Source: Uloborus plumipes
Taxonomy: Eukaryota; Arthropoda; Arachnida; Araneae; Uloboridae
Assembly: GCA_038373865.1 (NCBI GenBank)
Contig: JAXGGA010001691.1
Location: 79,607-143,606 of the forward strand
Direction of reading: 5' to 3'
Length of the DNA stretch: 64,000 nt
Positions 1 to 10,789 of this stretch are shown in pieces. The number at the start of each line of letters is the position of its first letter. Within the stretch, counting starts at the first letter, position 1. The translations under genes were made by a program, and so were the position numbers. The notes beneath the pieces were generated by a model. The model was not told the origin of the DNA. It did not search any database and saw only the letters and a list, made by a program, of their open reading frames with translations.

Positions 1-271
1 ATACATTACTAAAAGCAGAGCTCATAGCACTTGTGCCATATGAAACCATAATTTTTCATGCCCCACCCCCCTCCCGAGGAAGAAAAGAAAAACTTTTAAT
101 GTTTTATGTAAGTATGAACTTCGTACAATCTTCAGATGCAGCTCATTTTTATTTCTGAGGTGAAAGGAGTGTTTAAATTAAGTCGCCAGTTTTAATTGCG
201 AAAGAATTTTTTGAAAAATTGCCCCTGATGTATATGTGATGTTGCAATATGGCACTCAATTTTTGTTGATA
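1..271. other. intergenic, no feature seen
   Basis: AT-rich sequence without an open frame of note or a recognisable repeat end. It runs up to the TA that flanks the pogo-like element. Confidence 0.5.
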
Positions 272-759
272 CAGTCGAGCGTTGATAATCAGGATTAATT
301 AGGCCAAGACCCCATCCGGATTATCAAAAAATCCGGATTTTTGGAAATATGTTTTTTTTTTTTTTTTTTTGCTTTAAAACTATAGAAACGTAACTGAAAC
401 CTTGCAAATTTACTTACATCTGTATATACACAATTACAGTAGGAAAATACAAAGCTGTAGTGTATTACTCGATACTGTACTTGAATGAAACTAAAATAAC
501 ACAGAATACAAACACAAAATGTGAAAGAGAGTTTAGGTACAGTACACTAAAAAACAAAGCGAAACGAAACCGCACAATATGAAGTTAAAGAATATTAAAC
601 ACTATGCATCATCAGGGCTTTTAAAAAAAGTCTAATTGATTTCTGTACTGCAGTACTCGTTCGCTTTTTTGCAGCCAAGTCTTTAATACGTTGATCGGGC
701 TTGAATTCGGATTGTCGACGGTCCGGATTTTTGACGTCCGCATTATTGACGTTCCACTG
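272..759 (-). mobile_element. pogo/Tigger-like element, internally deleted
   Basis: The left end CAGTCGAGCGTTGATAATC and the right end (reading inward CAGTGGAACGTCAATAATG) are imperfect inverted repeats, each flanked by TA (270-271 and 760-761), as in pogo/Tigger elements of the Tc1/mariner superfamily. Subterminal 'ATCCGGATT' motifs occur near both ends. The minus strand of about 600-690 translates to a short basic stretch ending DQRIKDLAAKKRTS, like the C-terminal tail of Tigger/jerky-type transposases. No catalytic triad remains, so this is a deletion derivative. Poly-T runs lie at about 352-370. Confidence 0.6.
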
Positions 760-1282
760 TATGTGATAGCTTAAAATTAATTTAGGATATGGGTAAAAGT
801 TTTGAAATTTAAGTATTTATATTTTTATGAACTCATGATTCCATCCCCCCGCCAGGTGAGTGTTACTATAGAGAGGGGGGGGGGGGCAGGCTTCCACCCT
901 GTATTGACACTACTGATGAAAGGTATATGGTGCATACCTTCTGATTTGTTAAAGAAAATAGCGCTCTTGATGATAGCGCTAAAGTTTATATGGGGAAAAC
1001 ACGGGAAAAATTTTTAACTGATGCAGAAAAATCAGGGGCTTCTATAGAAACTTAATTTTATTTTTTGCAAGCATTTCTTCGTCTTCATATTAAAAGATTT
1101 TTGAAAAGATGTTTGTTGAAATTGGAATAATAGAATATTGCGTTGTCATCGAGTCTGAGGTCGTATTCCAATTTTAAAAAGAATAAAATCACAGGAAGTG
1201 GGTGAAAATTGTGTTGCAAGATTTCAACAAGATATATAGAAAGAGATAGTGAGCTAATAGTAGGAGTTGAATAATTAACATA
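760..1282. other. intergenic; G-run only
   Basis: No gene seen. A homopolymer of about 13 G lies near 879-893, one of many G/C runs in this window that mark old hAT-MITE ends. A short frame starting at 802 is considered chance. Confidence 0.4.
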
Positions 1283-2229
1283 TATGGGCGATTCTCTGTA
1301 AACTCGTCATTCTTCACTCGAAATCATGGTTCTCATGGTTTTTTGAAATGTTCGTATAATTATAATACTATTGCTCAGAAAATGAATCTATTACTTTGGT
1401 TTGAAAGAGGGCCAATTGAAGTTTATGTTTTTCTGATAAATCATGATAGGGGGTTACTCCCCTGCCTAGTATAACTAGGCAGGGTACTGTGCTAGGTAGC
1501 TGTATTTTTGCCCTTTGTAGCGTAATATCTGCAAAACTATTGGAACATAATTAGTTTCAAGACTACCTATAAATTTAGGCAGAAATCGTGGACATAATAA
1601 CTAATATGTTTCATATTTAAACTAATTGCCATTAATAAAATCACTTCCCAGAGGACTGTTTTCGCAACGATCACGATGCATACTTTCAGCACAAATGTGG
1701 CTCTCGAACTAAACAAAGTGGCGTTTCAACACCGTTCACGGCGATTTCGTCAAATTCACACTGATTACTTTAAACTTCATGCCAAAAAGAATTTGCAAAA
1801 GTTATAGATTTTTTGTATTACAGCTTTGAATTTGTTGCAGGGGACTGTTCGAAAAAACTCTGGACAGAATTTACTTGACAATTTTAAGTTTTAGAAATAC
1901 GTAATTATACTTTATTTCATAAGAAAAATATAGCTTCATTATTCTATTTTTAGATATTAATTGCCAAATTTATGTAGTGTTAATAGGTTTTTTGAAATAC
2001 TATCTTTAACAGTTAAACTATGGGATTCGGACAGTCAGGGGACTGTGTTTTTGGTGCTTAGATAATTTCTAGAAAAAAAAATTAAATTGTTATCGCTCCA
2101 AATACAATTGGCCCACAAAGTATTAATGCTTTTCTTGTATTAAGAGCGATAATTACTTAATTACACTTTATTATTTTTAAAATACTTGGTCCGGACAGCC
2201 AATTACCAGTTTACAGAGAATCGCCCATA
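1283..2229. mobile_element. unclassified TIR element, copy 1 (GGGCGATTCTC family)
   Basis: The ends are inverted repeats: TATGGGCGATTCTCTGTAAA at the left and its complement at the right. A second copy at 13390-14328 is co-linear over its whole length. This copy is flanked by TA on both sides. Inside are four direct copies of a CAGGGGACTGT-like motif (1480-1490, 1649-1659, 1838-1848, 2036-2046) and a perfect 10-bp-arm hairpin (CCTGCCTAGT/ACTAGGCAGG near 1460-1483). No transposase frame is present, so it is non-autonomous. The superfamily is not assignable by eye; TA target duplication would fit Tc1/mariner-type activity. Confidence 0.75.
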
Positions 2230-2387
2230 TAAAGCACAGATCGTGAGAAATATATTTTTATGCGTGTGCTTTTCTTGACGTTGTTTTCAATTTCTTTGAG
2301 TTGAATTTCCGTGCTGTAATACTTAAGTAAATAAAAAGCTTAAAATAAGCCTTATAAAATCGTGTTTTACCTTATTATTTTTCTCTC

Positions 2388-2870
2388 TTGCTACTTGCAA
2401 TTCCGAACAAACAAAATCCGTGGAAAATGTTTCTTTTCGATCTCAAGGCTAAACGACACGTGGTTAGATCACTCACTATTTTAAAATTCATTTATCGTGA
2501 AATTTTCTTTTCCCACGGCTACGAAACGCCATTGCATCACTTTCACATTCACTGTGGACCTGAAATCGAATGCACGAGGAAGAGTCGACTCCCGCAATTG
2601 CGAAAAAAGAACGAAAATTTCGACACTTGTTTTTCCTTTCTGCCTTTCTTTGAGAGGTAGATTTTACACACGATGACTTGGGCGGTTCAAAATCTTCCTC
2701 GTTCTTGCAAAATGGGATGCATACCTCAGCAAAAAGAGGAAAGTCGCCCGAATGAGGCGAAAAGTAAAATTCAAATTTACTGTCAACTAACTCCCTCTAA
2801 TCCCCAATGCTCGGGACCAAGTGCTTTTCGGATTATGGGTTTTTACGGATTGCAGAGATTGTTTTTGTTA
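2388..2870. promoter_or_regulatory. candidate cis-regulatory module
   Basis: About 480 bp of balanced, non-repetitive sequence set in AT-rich DNA. It contains an E-box (CACGTGG near 2459), several TTATCG/ATTATG homeodomain- or GATA-like sites and CpG-rich patches. Short open frames on the + strand (2388-2660, 2673-2888) show no domain I recognise and are probably a by-product of the composition. The assignment as regulatory DNA is inference from composition only. Confidence 0.25.
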
Positions 2871-3996
2871 ACGTCTTTTTTTCAGTGAATTTTTCTTTAA
2901 AAACTTAAAACTACGTTTTAAAAGCATTGCAATTGTAAAGCATTGAAAACAATTTCTGGAATTGCATATCCATTGCAATTCATCATTTTTTATGAACAAG
3001 TTTGCTCAACCTCTTCGTTTCAAACCATTTCTGTTGTTTATTTATTTATATTTATTTATGTTTTTTTGCTCAAAAATTTGTTGAATTCAGGGCTGTGTCA
3101 CTAGCTTTAAAAAAAAAGCGACCAAAGCTATTATTTTGAAGCAAAGGAGACTATGACGTTTTTTTAGCCGTTTATTTTAGTGAAAATATGGCTCAAAAAG
3201 CAACTCTGCAATCAGCTGTAAAAACCGCCAACTACTTTCGTGAAAAACTTCCAAAATACGTAGTGGTTTTTTGAAGTTTAAACAAAATAAAAAAAAAATT
3301 ATAATCCAACCCCCAAGATGTACAATCCGCACCTGCAGCTTTGTTTGTTTTGGTCGTGTGAAATTTGTTATCTTAGTGCTAACTTCTTTTAAATCTTGAG
3401 GATAAAGAAAATTCTGGTTTTATTCAGACAAGAAAAAGCCTGTTTGTTTTTCTTCCCCCGTTTTTAACCGAAAACTTGATTTTATAAAACGGTGCTAATG
3501 ATTTCATTAAAGGATGGTTTAAACATGTTTTGATATGTAGTAATTATTCTATTCTTCCAGATTTGAGTTCATAAACTGCTGATTTTATAATCCAGTGACT
3601 TTATTACTGGCGGGCTCTGTAAATATATTTCTGATCATATGTTTGATGCTCTTGTTTTTGTACGAAAAGTTTTATTTTTGCTATCGTGATTTTTGTAAAA
3701 AGTTCGTTTCTGCCATCGCGATTTTTGCAACAAGTTCGTTTCTGTTTCTGTTTTTATCAACTGTTGTTTGCATTCTCAATGCATGTCAGTAAAATTTTGC
3801 TTTTTAATTTCTTGTACCCTTATTACATTCGTTTTCTTGAAAATGAGTGCTAATTTTCACTCGAGTTTTATTTCTTTTTATGCCATACATTTTGTTCAAA
3901 TATTTTTAAAATAAGATGTAAACTTTTGCTGTAGTATTTTCGATTCATTAACTATTTTTAAGAGTAAGGACCTGGCTCTACATCAGCAGAAAGCCG
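2871..3996. other. intergenic, nothing recognised
   Basis: T-rich sequence with homopolymer runs. A duplicated phrase ('gatttttg..a..agttcgtttctg', about 3690-3745) is the only local repetition noticed. Confidence 0.4.
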
Positions 3997-4064
3997 GCCG
4001 AAACCGAAAATCCGGGTACTTTGAATTTAAATAAATGGAAAGTACTCGGATTTTCGGTTTCTGC
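3997..4064. repeat. long imperfect hairpin
   Basis: The left arm (3997-4022, GCCGAAACCGAAAATCCGGG...) and right arm (4039-4064) are complementary over about 26 bp with very few mismatches around a 16-nt AT-rich loop. It may be the paired ends of a lost MITE or a self-contained foldback. No flanking duplication was established. Confidence 0.7.
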
Positions 4065-4870
4065 CTTTCGAATGTTTGATATTCTACTTCCTTTCATTGC
4101 TTATGAAATTAATTAGTACGTTTATGCACTACTAGGTGGCGTACTCCTGGTGATTCGGAGTTTTTTTTTTTTTTTTTTCAAACCCAAGCAGTTTCCGAAA
4201 TTATTCGTGCCTAAAATTCTATATTTTTCAGCACGCCCCCCCCCCCTTATGCTAGTCCGTGCCGCCCCTGCGATCGATGTAGTTAAACCGCGGCGAATTT
4301 TAGTGAGTTTTAGATGCAATAGGATTTTTAAGCACCTTCAGTAGGTAACTGGTTTGCGAAGTCTTCATAAAAAGTCCCTTGCTATATAATTAAGTAACAG
4401 GGTTTCAAACCCATCAGTTTTTATAGCTCGTGAAAAATAGTCTCTATTACGTCCTTCCAAAAGTATCATTAGAAATTGCATCTTGCTCTGTTCCTAATCC
4501 TTTTAGTTTCGAGAGCGAACTTCGGATGATAGTTTCATCTTTATTCTTTGCTCGTTTGCATGGGCGGAGCTGTTGGTTTAATCAGGTTAAAAGTGAGAAG
4601 CGTTTGTGTGTTTTTCAAGGATAGAGTAGACATGGCAGTGGTTGGATATTTTTAAATAGGCTTTATCGATCCGTGCGCTTGCTAGTTATTTCGTGCACGA
4701 GTTAGTTTTACCTGAATATGAAACCTGTCTCCTGTGTTGGTGTTGAGAGTGATTATGGTTAATGATAGTTTTAGAAAGGTATAGAGTTTCTAAAATTTTT
4801 ACTTGTATGGTGTGATAGGTAAATTATCTGGTCGTTTGTTGTCAAGTTTATTATTTGTATATCAGAGGTG

Positions 4871-5147
4871 CAAGGGTGGATCCAGAAATGTTCCAAGAGA
4901 GGTGTGATTTTTTTTTCCTTACTTGCCCTTTTTTTTGCCATGCATCCTTGGTAACACATGTTGATTACATATGTTTTGGTCTTCCATTTCGAAAAAATTC
5001 CTGATCAGAGCCCCGAATCCTCACCCTTTCTCTTAATATCATCAAAGATCCACTAAAATTGTCTTTTTTGAACTTCAAAGTCTAAAAAATGATGGAGAAG
5101 AGTCCCTCAAGGGGATCGCCCCCCCCCCCCCCTTGTATCCACCCTTG
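4871..5147. mobile_element. hAT-type MITE (GGATCCA family), copy 1
   Basis: The terminal inverted repeats CAAGGGTGGATCCA and TGTATCCACCCTTG bracket 277 bp that match the element at 20107-20400, including shared internal text such as 'CAGAGCCCCGAATCC' and 'AGAGTCCCTCAAGG', and a C-run. No clean 8-bp duplication is visible for this copy; it is assigned to hAT by its sibling, which has one. Confidence 0.65.
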
Positions 5148-5694
5148 GTCACATGTGGGACAAGATGTCAGCTTTTTCGTGAAATGGCCCTTAAGTTTAA
5201 TCCCGCGGGTCAGAACACTTAAAATTTAAATGTATTTATAGAAGAAATTTGAAAACACGGAATGCAAGACTGATGAAGCAATTGAATTCTCTGTTCCTCT
5301 TTTTGAAAAAGAAAAATAACTGAGATAAGTTTTACAAAAAAAAAAGCGTAAAATGTTATTCATTTATAATTGTAAACTATAAATGTATAAAATAAATGCA
5401 CCCCGTTGGTGGTTGTGTGGAGATTGTTTGCTGGACCGTCCCCAAGAGCCCCATTTGCTCCTCGGAGTATCTAAAGCTGATAAACTGGAAAACTGCCGGT
5501 GTAGGGAGCCTCTGGGGTGAGTTTGAGCTTTTAAAGCTACTTCTGCGCGAGTGGGTTTTTTTTTTCTTTCATTTTTCATGTGAATCAGAGCCAGTTGGGG
5601 GTCAAAGGAAACAATTTCTATGTTTGTGTCTGGAGGACACCTGCATTACTTTCTTGATCCTCTTGACCTTTCAAGACTAATTTAAAAAAAAAAA
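5148..5694. other. intergenic, nothing recognised
   Basis: No gene supported. Overlapping frames on both strands at 5364-5680 show no domain and sit in ordinary-looking sequence. Confidence 0.35.
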
Positions 5695-6480
5695 ATCTGG
5701 TATGGACCCCACACTACTTCCTTTTACGTGTAAATTTTTTACTAGTTGCCTTAAGTGTTAAAAAAAGTGCTTGGAGTGAGCAAGGTAACAATTCAAATAT
5801 TTACTCCCCTAATCTGCCACGAAACAATGCAAAAAATATTTTGCAATGGTTAATTTTCTAAATATTGCTGATTTTAATATCATTCAGTGAATTTTTCGCA
5901 AAATATCGCCAATAGCGCCAAGTTGAACCCAAATTCAAAAAATAATTTTTTCGCCAAATTTGTCGCCAACTTGGCGATATGTCGCCAAGTTGGCGTCAAA
6001 CACTTGGCGACCAAAAGCTTGGCGACATATCGCCAAGTGGTCGCGCCAATTCATATCACTTGAGTCTGCATTGAAATTAACACTGATTTACCCCAAAAAA
6101 GGGGTAAAACACCCCCTTGGGAACATTCAAATGCAACCACAAGAGGAGGTGCACAACTAGACCATCCTCAGAGCCTACATACCAAGCTAGAAGCTTCTAC
6201 GACATATAGATTTTGAGTTATGCGACCCACATACATAAGCACACACGTACATACAGACGTCACGAGAAAACTCGTCGTAATTAACTCGGGGGTGGTTGAA
6301 AAAAAATTTTCGGCTGCTTATATGTTGGTAGGTACATATGCACGTGCTGACAGGTCAAAAAAACTAAGGAATTTTCATTCGAGGGTGAGCAAAATCAAAA
6401 TTTATACTCAAATTTGAGTGATTTTTTTTTTTTTTTTTTTTCGCGATCACAATACTTCCTTTACTACGTAAAAGGAAGTA
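5695..6480 (+). mobile_element. HINE/Helentron-like repeat, copy A
   Basis: Starts ATCTGGTATGGACCCCACAC and ends in a hairpin (ACTTCCTTT...AAAAGGAAGT). The motif ACTTCCTTTTACG near the start is repeated inverted at the end, giving asymmetric subterminal inverted repeats plus a 3' hairpin, the architecture described for Helentron-associated elements (HINEs). Three further copies occur at 16046-16812, 49936-50720 (minus) and 51043-51485 (truncated). About 5955-6050 carries a dense array of TTGGCGA/TCGCCAA in both orientations. A conserved 60-codon frame is shared among copies but shows no domain. Confidence 0.6.
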
Positions 6481-6888
6481 AAAAGACAAAACAAAAAAAA
6501 AAACCAATAGCATTGAACGAACAGAAAATGCAAAGCATGGACCAGTTAAAGACGCATATTATGTAAGGGGTGGAAGGGGCGAATAAATGAAACGAAAAAT
6601 GAAAACGACCTTCTTTAATTTTTTAGGGGACCCAAATCAGAAATAGCTTAGCCCTCCTTAAGTCTAAATCCGGTCCTGATTATGGTTTATGAATGAGAGC
6701 GTCAATGTTAGTTTTAAGAGAAATAATGTTATATGCTCCCCTCTTTACTTCCTCAAATGCACGTCATACATCCATCCTTCTTCATGGTGCCTTTTCTTTC
6801 TTTCTTTTTCTTTTTGTACCTACTGTATTTCATATGTACTAAATTTAACCATTTTAAAGTAAAATAACTGCTTTAGTACGCATTAAAC
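6481..6888. other. intergenic, nothing recognised
   Basis: AT-rich spacer. The last 8 bp (6881-6888, CATTAAAC) are the left target duplication of the following hAT element. Confidence 0.5.
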
Positions 6889-7182
6889 CAGTGGCGGATC
6901 CACAGGGGGGGCGATTGGGGCGATCGCCCCCCCCCCCCGAGACTTTTTTTTTTTAAAGGGATGCATATTTAAATATTTTTCGTTCAAACACTTCCTGAGA
7001 AATTAGAAATTATATTATTTCTTCATATTCAAAATTTGTATGATCTCTTTCTATGAACACATTAAAATTTATGTATTAATGCTCGAAATTTAAATGAAAA
7101 ATACTAGAAATTGGAAGCTTATTCCCTTTTCCAAAGCTTGCTTTATAATGTTCAGAGGTCATTCCTGTATGCTTGTAACAGC

Positions 7183-7215
7183 GGCTGCAGTGGCGTACAT
7201 AGCGCCACTGCAGCC
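7183..7215. repeat. 13-bp-arm palindrome of hAT-end sequence
   Basis: Arms GGCTGCAGTGGCG and CGCCACTGCAGCC flank the 7-nt spacer TACATAG. 'GCAGTGGCGTACATAG' is typical of hAT termini, so this may be two fused hAT ends or an empty foldback inside the larger hAT element. Confidence 0.75.
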
Positions 7216-7856
7216 CCCTGGCGCGGGGTGGTGGGGGGGGGGGGCGCCAGAGGTATGGAGCGCACTGTGAAAAAATAACACAAAACTTTTTTTCCCCGTA
7301 TACAATGCCACTTCCAGGTGTTCCGAATGAAATCTGCATCGATACGTCACATATGATGCATAATTGAGCTCCTATGATTAAGGGCGCCTGAACTCAGTTT
7401 TTGGGAGGGGGGAAATTCAATTTCACAAATGAAACTAGAATTTTACCGAATAATAAAATAAGATTATGCACAATAGTTGTACAAGGCTGCAAGTTGGCGG
7501 CCTGGCTTAAGGGTGGCAACTTACTTAATGCACTAATGCCTCAATCTGCTGAGAAGAGACGGCATTAGTATTAGTGTTTACACGAAACTGAACAGATATT
7601 AGGCTTTATTTTTAAAAATGCTTCCTTCCTATTCAGTCTCGAAATTTGCCAGATAATTTGAAAAAAAAAAAAATCCAGATAAAGAACCTTGTTGAGAAGT
7701 CACAATAACTGATTTATGCCATTTTGGATTAAAAAGGGGGACGATAACTGTGCTATTATAGCAAACTTGCTATTGCCGCCACCATGTCTGCTTTAAATAT
7801 GCGATCACGACAGACCTACAGAGCTCTAAGTTGAACTCTTTTCCTTGTCTATTCTA

Positions 7857-9074
7857 CACTGAAGTGACAAAAGTCATGGGATAGCAATATGCAAATTTTC
7901 AGATGGCAGTAGCATCGCATAGAACAGGTATAAATGCGCAGTGCTTTTACAGAGCTTTCATTTCTGTTCAAGTTATTCATGTGAAGAGGTTTTGACGTGA
8001 TGATGACCGCACGACGTGAATTAACAGACTTTGAACGCGGAATGTTAGTTGGAGCTAGACGCATGGGTCATGCCATTTCGGAAATCGTTAGAGAATTCAA
8101 CATTCCCAGATCCACTGTGTCAAGAGTGTGCCGAGATTATGAAATTTCAGGCATAACATCCCACCATGGACAGCGCAGTGGTCGACCGCCTGCACTTAAA
8201 GATCGAGACCGGCGACGTCTGCAAAGAGTCGTAAATTCTAACAGACAAGCAACACTGCGTCAAATCACCGTAGAAATCAATGTGGGACGTACAATGGACG
8301 TGTCTGCTAGAACTGTGCGGAGAAATTTGGATTTCTTGGGCTATTCCAGCAGAAGACCGACTCGAGTGCCTTTACTGACAGAACGACATCGCTTGCAGCG
8401 ACTCTCGTGGGCACGTGAGCATATCGGTTGGTCCCTAGATGAATGGAAAACCGTGGCCTGGTCCGATGAGTCACGATTTCAGCTGGTAAGAGCCGATGGT
8501 AGGGTTCAAGTGTGGCGCAGACCCCACGAAGCCATGGACCCAAACTGTCAGCAAGGCACTGTTCAAGCTGGTGGTGGCTCCGTAATGGTGTGGGCTGTTT
8601 TTTCATGGCATGGACTTGGTCCTCTAGTGCGACTGGACCGAACATTGACTGGAAATGCTTATGTGCAGCTACTTGGAGATCACTTGCAGCCATTCATGGA
8701 CTTCATGTACCCAAACAACGATGGGATTTTTATGGATGACAATGCGCCATGTCACCGGGCCACAACTGTTCGCAATTGGTTTGAAGAAAATTCTGGACAA
8801 TTCCAACGAATGATTTGGCCACCTAGATCGCCCGACATGAATCCCATTGAGCATTAATGGGACACCATCGAGAGGTCTGTTCGTGCCCAAAATCCTGCCC
8901 TATCAACGCTTTCACAATTATGGACGTCTATCGAGACAGCATGGCTCAATATTCCTGCAGAAGACTTCCAACGACTTGTTGAGTCCATGCCACGTCGAGT
9001 TGTTGCACTTCGCCGGGCAAAAGGAGGGCCGACACGATATTAAGAGGTATCCCATGACTTTTGTCACTTCAGTG
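7857..9074 (+). mobile_element. Tc1-type transposon, near-complete
   Basis: 27-bp perfect terminal inverted repeats beginning CACTGAAGTGACAAAAGTCA (7857-7883 and 9048-9074) flanked by TA on both sides give a 1218-bp element. It encodes one transposase on the + strand (7997-9043), disabled by one stop codon. The perfect TIRs and nearly intact frame point to a recent insertion into the older hAT element around it. Confidence 0.95.
7997..9043 (+). pseudogene. Tc1/mariner transposase, DD36E-type, one nonsense codon
   Basis: Cut-and-paste transposase of 348 codons. Residues about 1-60 form the paired-like helix-turn-helix (LTDFERGMLVGARRMG, IPRSTVSRV), followed by a GRPP linker and a second helical domain. 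The catalytic Asp residues are in WSDESRF (about 155-161) and MDDNAPCH (about 243-250), and the Glu is in MNPIE. I count 36 residues between the second Asp and the Glu, i.e. DD36E, not the usual Tc1 DD34E; that spacing is reported for the Incomer group. TAA at 8855-8857 replaces what should be a Leu codon in the NPIEHLWD motif. The frame then continues unbroken (WDTIERSVR to ..PRRVVALRRAKGG) to a stop at 9041. A single substitution explains the break. Confidence 0.92.
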
Positions 9075-9176
9075 TATTTCAATATACTGACCTAATTAAC
9101 TTTAATATTGCACGCGAAATAGTCATACATTGATATTTTATTAAATTTCCATCAAAATGAATAAAAAAATAAAAAA

Positions 9177-9640
9177 AAAACCGTTTGCGGTGCAGAGTTT
9201 CGGAAAAGGAAAAAGGAAGAAGCAGTAAAAGCTGAAAAATATTAAATGATTAATAGTTTTTTTAAGAATAACAATGCCTATTCGATTTGTGAAGGAAATG
9301 CAAGTGCAGAAACTGATATTGCAAACACATTTTCATCTTCCGCGAACAATGAAAATCCCGCCAGTTTCGATTCAAGTAAGTCCAGTTTAAAAGATTCTAA
9401 CATGAATATTGATACTGTAAATGATTTTCATGTCGCAAATAATGAAATCGCCTTCAGTTTCAATTCGAATAAGTCTAATTTATTAGATTCTGTGGTAGCA
9501 TAAATGCTGATATTTGTTTACATTCTGAAAATGATTTTGAAAATGCTAATGATGAATCCGCTACCAGTTTCGATTCAAATGAGTCTAATTTAATAGATTT
9601 TAACGTAAACACTGACTTTGGTTTATATTTTGTACCATAA
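9177..9640 (+). pseudogene. hAT transposase N-terminal remnant with Ser/Asn repeats
   Basis: A broken frame containing AEFRKRKKEEAVKAEK, a stop, then MINSFFKNNN, and at least three imperfect repeats of a unit like NNE.ASFDSSKSSL.DS (9246-9503, then 9525-9620 in another phase). Basic KR-rich openings followed by a disordered segment precede the TTF-type zinc finger in some hAT transposases. No zinc finger, RNase-H fold or dimerisation domain follows, so it is non-functional. The family assignment rests on short motifs plus the enclosing hAT ends. Confidence 0.5.
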
Positions 9641-10789
9641 ATCTAAGATAGGGCATACTTATAAATCTTACGGGGGGGGGGCGCACTAATAAATCATTTA
9701 TAATTTAAGATGTTATCATTTTGAAAACTGCAATATTTTTGCATCAGTATGAGAATAGGAATTTTTGATGAAACAAAAACCCCTTTGATTTTCGTAAAAA
9801 TCATAAATAAAATGTTTTGAACGAAATTCTAGGCTCAAAAAGAGCTTTAAATGTATAAACGTTTAATGCTGTATTACTGTTTAAATTTTATTTTTGTTTC
9901 AGTTATTTAGTTTTGGAAATGTGTACATAATATTTTGACTTATTCATGTCTGTATTAGTAAGCATGCGAAATCCTAAAATCAGTTCATGTTATATATTTT
10001 AAAAGATTTGTATTTTATGATAATTAAATTCTTTTCCACATTCAGTCTTAAGTTCAATTTTCATTATTTCAAAATTTTTCATATTTGAGAGCAAAATTTT
10101 TTCTTAAAATTTGGTACTTACAATTAAAGTTATTTTTCCGAGTTTAAAAACATGCATAATTTCCGAATATATGTGCTTAATTAAATGCTTCAGAAACGGG
10201 TTTTTATTCTATCTGCAAGCCTCGACATTATTCTTACCTAAAAATATAAGTAACAAGAAGATTCAGAGAAATGCACCATAAAACCACATCGTATTAGGTT
10301 CTGATAATATTCCACATTGCAACGAAATAATATTTCTTTTTAATTCCATGATAGAGACGGGAAAAAAGTTAAAAAAAAAAAGGATGATGGAATCTTCTGA
10401 TCGAAACAGCTTCCATGCGTCCGGCACGTTTGAGCGTCTGAGAGAAAGGATACAGCCATATACACGGCTCGTATATGTGGGCGGGGGGAGGGAGAGGGAA
10501 GGCAAGACAGGCGACTTCCCACTAATTTTCAAGAGAAAGGGGAATTGGACTTTTCTAAATTTTCAAAATTGTCGATCGAATCAAAAATGCTGGTTCTGAT
10601 CGATTCATGCGTTCAAAGAAAGAATCGACTTAATAAAGCGTGCTTAATTTATTAATTTTTTCATGTTATCCCCCCCCCCCCGTGCGTTTTGCGTTTTCTG
10701 ACCTCCCACTTTTTATTGCACCAACTGCCCACGGATAAAATCGCCCCCCCCCCCCAAATCGAGCCTCTGGATCCGCCACTGCATTAAAC

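Larger units (their letters stand above)
6889..10781. mobile_element. 3.9-kb hAT element with exact 8-bp TSD
   Basis: The ends CAGTGGCGGATCCA (left) and TGGATCCGCCACTG (right) are flanked by the identical octamer CATTAAAC (6881-6888 and 10782-10789), diagnostic of hAT insertion. Inside, about 9180-9500 (+) encodes a broken stretch reading AEFRKRKKEEAVKAEK followed by SFFKN. This resembles the N-terminus of hAT transposases that begin with a TTF/MYM-type zinc finger. Asn/Ser-rich repeats follow, with a stop and a frame change. The rest of the transposase is missing, so it is defective. A Tc1-type element (7857-9074) and a perfect palindrome (7183-7215) lie inside. Confidence 0.85.

Noticed and set aside
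5960..6160. Conserved 60-70-codon protein shared by HINE copies
   Set aside because: Conservation follows the repeat DNA. The frame is short, starts at different places and runs through the TTGGCGA array; no domain.
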